Below the pieces are notes generated by a model. It was given only the letters and a program-made list of their open reading frames with translations. It made no database searches and was not told the origin of the DNA. From Tolypocladium sp. Sup5 PDA-1 (lineage: Eukaryota > Ascomycota > Sordariomycetes > Hypocreales > Ophiocordycipitaceae), in assembly GCA_000750105.3 (NCBI GenBank), contig JPHH03000013.1, positions 124,001-188,000 of the forward strand: a DNA stretch of 64,000 bases, in the 5' to 3' direction. A program made the translations under genes and the position numbers. Shown in pieces: positions 56,501 to 64,000 of the stretch (position 1 is its first letter; each line of letters starts with the position of its first letter).

Positions 56501-59500
56501 GCCGGGATATGCACAATCAGCAGCAAGGTCCAATGCGCCCCAACATGGCGGCTGGATACACGTCTCCTCAACTTGTTGCCGGCATGCCGCCAATGAACCA
56601 CTTTGCCATGCACGCGGCTCCCACGGCCGCACCGTTTGCCCATCCAGGATACCCGCCTCACCTGCATCCTCCGTCTGCTGCTCCCATGCAGGCCCCGGGA
56701 TATGTCCCCGAGGGCAGCGTGGCCGTTTCCCCGACTCACGATACTGTCAGCCGCCCCCGTGGACACACCGGTGGCAAACCAGGCAACTCCAAGTCTTCGA
56801 CTGGCTCTCGGAACGTCTCGCCAACGGCTGTTCGGACGCCTGCGCACAAGAAGAAACAGGAAGCACCCAAGATCGCAAAGGTGCAGTCCAAGCCACCATC
56901 CGAGGAAGCTTTGGAGGAAACGGAGCTTGTCGGCAACCGAGGGCCGTCCACCCCAGAGAGCCAGCGGAGCGTAGGCTCAGCCATCAAGGCTCGTGTGTCT
57001 TTGCCTACTGCGACTCCGGAGCAGATGATGAAGATCGCCAAGAAGGCCGGCGCGAACGTGCAGTCCAGCTTTGCTGCAGGAAAGGATGATCAGCATGGTT
57101 TGGTTGACAAGCCAGCTGCGGAAGCTCCTGGATCTCCGACACCCAAGGCGAAGGGATCCAAAGAAGACGAGAAGGGGTTTGACTTCAAGAAAGACAAGAA
57201 AGATCCTGACGCCAAAGACGTGCCCAAGGCAGCCGTGTCGGAGCACCAGGACATGGCACCTCCAGCCAAGGGAAAGGTGGCACCTCAAGCCAAGGACAGC
57301 ATGGCACCCCAAGCCAAGGCAAACACGGCACTTCCTCCTAAAGATCAGGGCCCAGCTACCACCGCAGAGGGCAGCAAGCTCCCTGCAAAGCCAGCGGCAC
57401 GCGGTCACCCGAGGACCCCAAGTATCTTCACCGAGGAACAGATCAAGGGCAGGAAGCAGGCTTGGGATAGGATTCCTATGCCACTGGATCCGCGCAAGAC
57501 CAAAAAGCCGACTGCCGCCGATGCTGGCGGCTCCAATGACACGCTGAGCAAGGCAAACCTCCTCCAGGCGCAGACTGCTGGTAAGTTTCCAAAGGACCCT
57601 TCACCGAAGGCTTGGACAACAACTAACCGCTCTTTAACAGATGATGTGGCGTCTACGGGCTCCGATTCGGAGGGCTCAAAGACAATGTCTCTAGTGTCAG
57701 CATCCAACAATAGCTCGCCGGAGAGAAACGGAAAGTCTGCTAACATGCACCGCAGCGTGGTTGAACACCCGAACTCGCCGACAAAGTCGGAGGCTGCACC
57801 CCCTGACACCAAGCTCAAGGGCCCTGCTCCCGCATCGCAACCGCCTGCCGGCGCAGCCCGCACCACAGCTGCCGCCAAGCCAGAGACCAAGACGAACCGA
57901 ATCGACCAGCAGGCATAGAACGCCTCTGGAAGAGAGAGTCGTCAGAGTAACTCCCCGTACAAGGATACGGTTTCGGAGCAGGGGAAACCTGGGCAGGCAG
58001 ACCCGGCTACAAATGATACGAACAAGGCTGAGAGCACCGTCGGGGATGGAGCTGACACTGCGGGCCAGGATACTGGCCGAAGCACCTGGAAGGGGAAGAA
58101 CAAAAAGAAGTATAAGAAGAAGCGAGTGTTGACGTCCACGTCCATGTCGCAGGCTGAAGCTGCCCAAGTACATCGACAGGCATCTACACACGGAGGCGAC
58201 GGATCCGGACCAGCTCCAAAGCCATCTGATGTTCTTCCGAGCGTCGAGCCTCAGGCTGTTAGTTTGGACCCAACTAAGGCACCGAACCAGAGGCCATCTC
58301 CCCCAACAGCTACAACCTCTGTGGTCAGGGGACAGCAGGATGCAGTGCCTCATCGCAGCGGGCTTTCACCCACCAAGGAAGGTAAAGCTGCTGGGCCAGC
58401 AAACGAGGTCAAGCCCCATGGCAAGCACGGCGAGCAATCGCACAACAACACCTCGGGTTCGCGACCAGCCCAGAACAACGCCCGCCAGGAGTACAGAGCC
58501 AACGCGGGAGGCTCACTCCGACTGCCAAAGAAGCGTCGCGGTAAACAACACGCCTTCGACACGCAGAGCGCCGAGTCCTCTGGTAACGCTACTGGTACAC
58601 CTTCCTCGTCCGCGACCTCGTCGTTTGAGCTTGTCCCGTCTAACGGCTCAGATCCTAGCGCCATCCGGAACGGACCGCAGCAGCAGAGCACCGCCGCCGG
58701 GGACCCAGTCGTGACGCCTCTTCGCCTGAACCCGCTCGCCGAGGTGTTTGTATCTCCGAAGAGCGAGGCAAAGGGAAAGGGTGTCGACGGGGCAGACGCG
58801 GCGCCGCAGACCGGCTCTCCGTTGAAGTCAGCCGCGGAACAGTCGCCAGCCTCAAAAGAAAATGAGAAACCAACCGCGGGGGAGAAGACCCCTTGCCAGA
58901 CTCTACCAAAGAAGGAGTCTGAGGAGCAGAGAACGGACGTGAAGGAGCACGGAGTTGTTCAGAATCTTGTACCTGCGACTGCGGACAGCCCAACTTGCGG
59001 AGCGACTCGAAGGGCAGAGGCGAGCCCCAAGGCAAAGGAGCGCTAGGAGCGCACCGATACGCCAGCATCGCCTGTTTCTTCGACGCCGGGATCGCCAGAG
59101 AAGATTGAGATGGGTCCTGGGGCGAAGAAGCATGAGGAACGCACCGATGTGACTACGTCGCCTGCTGCCTCTGCAAATGGATCGCCAAAGAAGGAGACGA
59201 GCCCCAAGGTGAAGGAGCATCAGGAGATTGTTGACTTGACTACCTCGCCTGATGCTTCGGCAAAGGCGTCGCCAAAGAAGGAGACGAGCCCCGAGGCAAA
59301 GCAGCACCAGGAGATTATTGATTTGACCACCTCGCCTACTGCTTCGGCAAGGGCATCTCCAAAGAAGGAGACAAGCCCCAAGGCAAAGAAGCATCAGGAA
59401 CACTCCGATGACGCTAGCTCACCCACTGTCTCGCCAAAGGCATCGCCAAAGAAGGAGACGAGCCCCGAGGCAGAGCAGCACCAGGACATCATTGATTCGA

Positions 59501-59751
59501 CCACCTCGCCTGCCGTTTCCGCAAAAGGATCGCCCACCGTCCCGGCAAAGGCATCGCCCCAGAAGAAGAAAGACTTGAACCCGGAGGAATGGCCGGCCCT
59601 GCCTGGCTCCGAGCCTCGCTCGCGGAGCTCGACCCTGCAGTCGCAGCCGAGCCCATGGGGGGCGAAGCAGCGAGCGCGTACCGCCACTGTTGGGTCGCCC
59701 GGCAAGATGTCGCCCGCAAAGGCCGAGGACGAGGCCGGTGAGGGAGTCTAG
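53572..59751 (+). CDS. Giant RRM-like, repeat-rich protein gene with three in-frame TAG codons (candidate RNA-edited gene)
   Basis: Exons 53572-54499, 54557-55416, 55501-56300, 56364-57580 and 57641-59751 total 1972 codons. The frame is open end to end except for TAG at 55315 (codon 563), 57916 (codon 1361) and 59044 (codon 1737), before a terminal TAG at 59749. An inner ATG at 53650 (MSDDGGGSAF) is an alternative start. Residues about 60-330 form an unrecognised folded-looking region (YNYGALNLWNVMNTLFDENK). Residues about 813-898 resemble an RRM (NRSVWVVVNEK, GDVEGVFPI, GIAFIVRFQI, HISVVIS). The rest is Lys/Pro/Ser/Gln-rich and ends with 29-residue repeats. Each TAG lies in a predicted hairpin loop. 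UAG cannot be a sense codon here, because the cyclophilin and RPC11 genes end at TAG. The likely reading is A-to-I editing to UGG. Pseudogenisation is the alternative. Confidence 0.7.
55300..55333 (+). other. Predicted RNA hairpin presenting the first TAG
   Basis: Arms GGACTGC (55300-55306) and GCCTG (55308-55312) pair with CAGGC (55322-55326) and GCAGTCC (55327-55333), with one bulged A at 55307. The nine-base loop 55313-55321 (CGTAGAACT) contains the TAG. Confidence 0.85.
57906..57929 (+). other. Predicted RNA hairpin presenting the second TAG
   Basis: CCAG (57906-57909) and AGGC (57911-57914) pair with GCCT (57922-57925) and CTGG (57926-57929), with one bulged C at 57910. The loop ATAGAAC holds the TAG. 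Confidence 0.8.
59040..59052 (+). other. Short hairpin presenting the third TAG
   Basis: GCGC (59040-59043) pairs with GCGC (59049-59052), and the five-base loop is TAGGA. The stem is only 4 bp, though all G-C. Confidence 0.55.
59188..59535. repeat. Four 87-bp tandem repeats in the giant gene
   Basis: Units start at 59188, 59275, 59362 and 59449, each 87 bp encoding 29 residues of the form KKETSP-x-A-K-x-H-Q-E-I-x-D-x-T-T-S-P. More diverged copies precede them back to about 59014 and include the third TAG. Confidence 0.92.
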
Positions 59752-60142
59752 GGAGGAGAGTGAGATTGGGGATGAGGGGGGTGGAGATGGAGAGGCTGTT
59801 GCCTGCGTATGAGTGATGTGCCCGTGGAGGAGATTTGGTGGAGGGGACATGTTGCTTTGCCGTCGTTTTGGGACGCTTTTGGAAGTCGGACGCAGCTTTT
59901 AATAATAGCCTTGCTTTGCTGCTCCGAACACTGGGCCTTGCGGCACATGTCCCTCCCTCATCCGCGACCTCTCTCTAATCCGAACACGCTGCCGAGTCGA
60001 ATTCCAAACGACCCTCTAGACATCTGTTTCTCTCACAGCAAAGAACAGCCGTCAGGATCGGCCGTGCGGTTGGTGGTGGTACAGTCCTTGTTCTATTCCA
60101 TATATACAGCGCCATGTTCCGTCGTCATCGTATCCCCCTCCC
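59752..60142. other. Convergent 3' intergenic region
   Basis: 391 bp between the giant gene and the complex I subunit. No feature was recognised. Confidence 0.4.
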
Positions 60143-60592
60143 TCACGCGCCGTCCTTGACGAGCCCCGTGACCGCGTCCTCGATTTGCTTGTCCGACAGG
60201 CCCTCCAGCGACTGCTGCTTCTCGCTGCCAAACTCTGCGCCGTGTCAGCATGTGTCGCCCGGCGCCGGCGGAGGGGCTGGACGACGAGACGAACCGTAGC
60301 GGGCGTAGACCTTGGGCAGCGTGCCGGCGGCCTCGCGCAGCATGATGGGGGTCTGGGGGTTGTTCTTCTTCATCGTCGGGTACGCGCGCGTCAGGAAGGA
60401 CCTGGTGCACCGTTCGTCAGCCTCTCTCCCCCCGTCAATCGCGTCCCCCCCCCCTCGTCTCAGCGCATCGAATCGGGGGACACCGAGGAAGGAGGGCAAA
60501 ACGTACCGCGTGGCGGCGCTGTGCTCCGACGTCTGGCAGAACAGGAAGCGCACCTCCTTGAGCGTCTTGGTGAAGGCGTACTTGCTCGACAT
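60143..60592 (-). CDS. NADH:ubiquinone oxidoreductase B8 subunit (NDUFA2 orthologue)
   Basis: Minus-strand exons 60507-60592, 60295-60401 and 60143-60234 give 94 aa. The sequence LKEVRFLFCQTSEHSAATRSFLTRAYPTMKKNNPQTPIMLREAAGTLPKVYARYEFG matches the L51/S25/CI-B8 thioredoxin-like domain (human NDUFA2 is 99 aa). Second-exon ends are set by frame: the sum is exactly 95 codons. The subunit is an accessory component of the matrix arm of complex I. Confidence 0.93.
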
Positions 60593-61171
60593 GGCGGGCG
60601 GTCGGGGTCGATTGGCGGGTGGTGAGGGCGACGCTCGGTCGGAAAGAGGCGCTGCTGGGCTCGGTGAGCTTGGTGATGCTTCTTTTGGCGATGCGCTGGT
60701 TGGTTGGATGGGTTGGAGGTTTAAAGGTCGCTGCATAATTAGTCCGTAGAGTGGATCATGTAATTATGCTGCAGTTATACTTCGTACTCGTACATACAGC
60801 GCCCATCCGGTGTCGCATCAGTCTGGCCCGGCTCATCTCCGGATCGCGGCGCCGGGCGTTAGGAGTTTCCCTCCCGCCCATATCGGAAGCGTTGGATCAC
60901 GACTCTCAACCACCTCCATCGCCTCTCCGAGCCTTCCGTCTCTTTGTCCCTCCATCGCCGCACCGAGAGACGAGTCCAGCAGCCAAGTACGTCTATCCAA
61001 TTCCCTGATCTGCGCGCAGCCCCCGTCCGACGCCCCCGAAAACCGCGATATACCTACAATCATCCCCCCCCCCCCCCCCCCTTGGGCCAGCAGCCGTCAA
61101 TTTTGTTGAGCCCGGCGTCACACGTCACCGCGAAGCACTCTCCAGCTAACAAAGCCGACTCGGTCTGCAGG
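60593..61171. promoter_or_regulatory. Divergent promoter, complex I B8 / pyruvate carrier
   Basis: 579 bp shared between two divergently transcribed mitochondrial genes. It contains a run of about 20 C near 61062-61081. A C-rich tract this close to the start of the carrier gene may reduce sequencing accuracy. Confidence 0.45.
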
Positions 61172-61822
61172 ATGGTCCCCACGAGCACCCTGATGCGCGC
61201 CTCGCGGCCGCTCTTCCGCCAGGGCGCCTTTGGCCAGGCGTTCCGCGCGCAGCGCCTCGGCCAGCAGCAGCCCCGGTTCCGCTTCGGTGGCAGCGGCAGC
61301 AAGCGGTGGCAGAGCACGGCGTCGGGCAATGCCGAGCAGTCGTGGTTCAAGCGCATGTGGGAGAGCGAGATTGGCATCAAGACGGTGCACTTCTGGGCCC
61401 CCGTGATGAAGGTGCGTCGCGGCCTCACCCGCTGCCGGAGACAGGGACATGCTTGAAAGAATGGGATACTAATGCGCAACAGTGGGCGCTCGTCCTCGCC
61501 GGCATCTCCGACTTTGCCCGTCCCGCCGAGAAGCTGTCCGTTACGCAAAACTTTGCCCTCACCTGCACCGGCCTCATCTGGACGCGCTGGTGCCTCATCA
61601 TCAAGCCCAAGAACTACCTGTACGTCGCAATACCTCTTCTTCCCGCAAGCAATATTCTGACTGACATTCCCGCGCAGCCTCGCCGCCGTCAACTTCTTCC
61701 TCGGCATCGTCGGCATCATCCAGCTCACCCGCATCGGCATGCACGAGTCCGCCAAAAAGGGCGGCGTCGCCGAGGTCGTCGAGGACGTCAAGGAGGACGT
61801 CAAGGAACAGATCAAGGCCTAG
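61172..61822 (+). CDS. Mitochondrial pyruvate carrier, MPC2-like
   Basis: Exons 61172-61411, 61483-61619 and 61678-61822 give 173 aa. The N-terminal 50 residues are Arg/Gln-rich with few acidic residues (MVPTSTLMRASRPLFRQGAF...), a mitochondrial presequence-like extension. The carrier core is TVHFWAPVMKWALVLAGISDFARPAEKLSV, LTCTGLIWTRWCLIIKPKNYLLAAVNFFLGIVGIIQLTRI, with the family's FWAP and RPAEKLS motifs and three helices. The heterodimeric carrier imports pyruvate across the inner membrane. The C-terminus is a charged tail (VVEDVKEDVKEQIKA). Confidence 0.94.
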
Positions 61823-62697
61823 ACGCGCATCTGGGCTTTGGTCTGCTCGAGGGGGATTTACACTACGACGCGCCGCGACGGATATTTCGTCTCGCGCTAT
61901 TCAGGGGCACATCTGCCGCTCTAGATGGAGGAATCAAACCTGGCACCTGCTCACGGCAAGGAGGAATCGCTTGGGGCCTGGCATGGCCTTGTTCTCGTTA
62001 TTACAAGGCTCCGTTAGATGCCAGTACATGGGGGAATGCTCTGCGGGCTCTGTACAGTACGCTATTTTGCAGGCAGTCACTCAATGACACCTTGAACAAC
62101 ACGCAGCATGCACTTGGCTCTCAAGACTTGCAGCCAACACTCTGAGTGAATTTGCTGCCAGGGTACGCCCAGCTCAACGAGCCATCAAGTCACTCCCCAG
62201 TGAGCCAAACGTGCTGCTCTTGGAGCCAGGAGTTACCCGTACTAGCTTCATCCTAAACGACCACGGCAGATAGCCCTCAGCTATCCCACATCTTATCATT
62301 ATGATATCCAGTCCTCTCTTCGTCAACGTCCTTCATCCCTCCCCCAACGCCGTGCGAGGAAATGAAGCAATAAATCGCAAACGGCGCATGGATGGCCACC
62401 CCGTGCTGGGGATATCCATATCCAGGTATAGAATCAAATGCCTCCAAACCAACGAGGCCCTTGTATATCCACGCCGTGGTATATAATCCCTGTAACGGGG
62501 CCTCTAATACCGGCAGGCTCCGAGAATCAAGCGCAAAAGAAGAGAAAACACCAACCACACTCGTAAAGAGTTCATTCCACATCATTCCGCCGTCACATGA
62601 GCCACGTGTGACTCATCATACTCCTCATCGTCGTGTGCATATTTGTATAAATATGTTTGTGCCATCGTGTCGACACGTGTGTTCGGTCAACGTAACC
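61823..62697. other. Convergent 3' intergenic region
   Basis: 875 bp between the pyruvate carrier and the Rho GEF 3' ends. No feature was recognised. Confidence 0.4.
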
Positions 62698-64000
62698 TTA
62701 GTTTTCGGCGTGGCCGTCGTTGAGGAGCATCTCCAGGACAACCTGCCTGCCCGGCAGCTCTGGGTGACACATGGCGATCTTGACCGTTCCCTTGGACGTC
62801 TCCCCGGCCGTCTGCAGCTGTCCGTTTTGGCCATACGTCTGCTGTGACTGCGCTGCATTGCCGCCTGTGGGACCTCTAATGCCAAAGTCAATCACACGCA
62901 CGTCGCGTCCTGCAATAATCTGTCGCAGCCGCCCGTTCTCCGCATTTCGAACCTCCACGTAGTCGTCGTTGAAGAGCAGCAGGTACTGCCCGTACATGGT
63001 CGCGCCCCTGGCCTTCTTCTGCTTTCCGGTATACTCCATGATCAGGGCGCGGCTGACATCGCCGTGCTTGTCGACATACACGGCGCAGTCTTCATACGTG
63101 AGGATGAACTCGTTCTCATTCAGTCGGAACATGCCCAGCGGGCGCTGGTTTTGGATCCTGCCGGCAATGTTTGCAATCGATGGTGCCTTGAGGTCCGGGA
63201 TAGACATGGGGTGCTTCTTGTCGAGCGTGAGCATCTCTATGCCCTTGGACGTCGAAACAGCAATGTATGACTGGAAAAGGCTGAGCGAGAAGCACTCGGT
63301 CGGCAGGTAAAACTCGTCAAAGTCGCGGAAGGTATCCGTGCTCGCGGCAGCAGACCTCCGCCCACCAAACAGCCGCGTCTTCTTCTCCGTCGCCTTGTGG
63401 AAGATGGGCTCCAGGACCTTGAAGGATGTATGCAGGCCCTCCTTGCGCTTGTAGAACACCAGCATGCGGTCCTTCATCCGCGCCGTCGCAAAGTACGTGA
63501 CGTCCTTGGCAAGCCTCTGGGGTGCTCGCCGAGGGTTGTCGCTGATCGGCGGCGCAAAGTCCGAAAAGGGGGCTATGACATCCAGAGGGTACGAGATGAG
63601 CGACTTGTCGGCAATAATCAGGCACACGCAAAACTCCTCGAGGACCGCTATTTGCGTGACCCTCGTGGTTTGAACAGTCTATGAAGAAAGTTAGAACATT
63701 TGAAGAGGCTGTGCGAGCGGAGGTGAGCTCTTACCCGACGCCATCCTCGGGGCTCGGATGGGTCAGAGACGAAGACACCGTAGTCGGTGCCAATAGCAAT
63801 CACGGATTTGCCAAACGCCGAGAACCCTGTGGCACAGTTTACTTGAGCTCGACACACTGGTGCAATGCCGTTGGCAGAGCCCATGACCTTTTCAAGATCC
63901 TGAATGGCTCGGTCGAGCGGTGTCCCTTTCACTGGGACGCCCGATGCTCTGGCATACATCGAGTTGACGTCGTAGTGAAACGACGCGTCGGCGAGGACGC
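62698..64000 (-). CDS. Rho1 guanine nucleotide exchange factor, C-terminal CNH part (Rom2-like), incomplete
   Basis: Two minus-strand exons are visible, 63735 to beyond 64000 and 62698-63678. The 5' end of the gene is outside the window. The visible 415 residues form a citron-homology (CNH) domain: VNCATGFSAFGKSVIAIGTDYGVFVSD, VTQIAVLEEFCVCLIIADKSLISYPLDVI, EKKTRLFGG, SYIAVSTSKGIEMLTL, NEFILTYEDCAVYVDKHG and YLLLFNDDYVEVRN. This is the C-terminal region of fungal Rom1/Rom2 GEFs, whose DH-PH part would lie upstream. They activate Rho1 in the cell-wall integrity pathway at the plasma membrane. Confidence 0.9.

Noticed and set aside
53572..59751. UAG as a reassigned sense codon or four separate genes
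   Set aside because: Other genes in the window end at TAG at expected family lengths (cyclophilin, RPC11, UBC13), so UAG is a normal stop. The four segments share one frame and composition, and later segments lack their own starts.

Overview
The window is nuclear DNA of a filamentous ascomycete, most likely a Sordariomycete (Hypocreales-like). Genes are GC-rich and well spaced, and carry introns of about 50-150 nt with GTRNGT donors and CTAAC-type branch points. The gene content is typically fungal: CFEM and thaumatin-like GPI proteins, 2EXR proteins, Fmp46, Mtc5/WDR59 and Gpi2. Exon joins were worked out by hand from frame, splice signals and expected protein sequence, and most close exactly in frame. 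No tRNA, rRNA, CRISPR array or intact transposon was recognised.

Layout. 0-10 kb: a PPIL1-type cyclophilin, an Sgf11-like SAGA subunit, a NAA50-like acetyltransferase with an N-terminal PIP-box motif, a hexokinase with a C-terminal membrane tail, and a frameshifted MFSD5-like transporter. 12-23 kb: an HSPA12-like Hsp70, a thaumatin-like GPI protein, an ankyrin protein, Rpc11, Med31, a metallophosphoesterase and a CFEM protein. 24-36 kb: Gpi2, a small membrane protein, an alpha/beta hydrolase, an intact 2EXR gene beside a decayed 2EXR-like gene, and a D-2-hydroxyacid dehydrogenase. 36-52 kb: Mtc5/WDR59, Ubc13, ATP synthase subunit d, NAC alpha, ribosomal protein eL14, a 96-aa four-exon orphan, a membrane desaturase-like protein and Fmp46. 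53.5-59.8 kb: one very long gene interrupted by three in-frame TAG codons. 60-64 kb: the complex I B8 subunit, a mitochondrial pyruvate carrier, and the 3' end of a Rho1 GEF (Rom2-like) that runs off the window.

The genes do not form a pathway cluster. They are mostly housekeeping genes, several of them mitochondrial (Atp7, complex I B8, MPC, Fmp46) or translational (eL14, NAC alpha, Rpc11). eL14 and NAC alpha both have TTAGGG-like boxes upstream.

The outstanding observation is the 6.2-kb gene at 53572-59751. Its whole length, introns included, lies in one genomic frame. It is broken only by three internal stops, all TAG, and each TAG sits in the loop of a predicted RNA hairpin (stems of 12, 8 and 4 bp). 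A U before the target A and a position in a hairpin loop are the published preferences of ADAR-independent A-to-I mRNA editing in Sordariomycetes, which turns UAG into UGG (Trp). I propose that this gene needs three editing events to make its full-length RRM-like, repeat-rich protein. Recent pseudogenisation is the main alternative.
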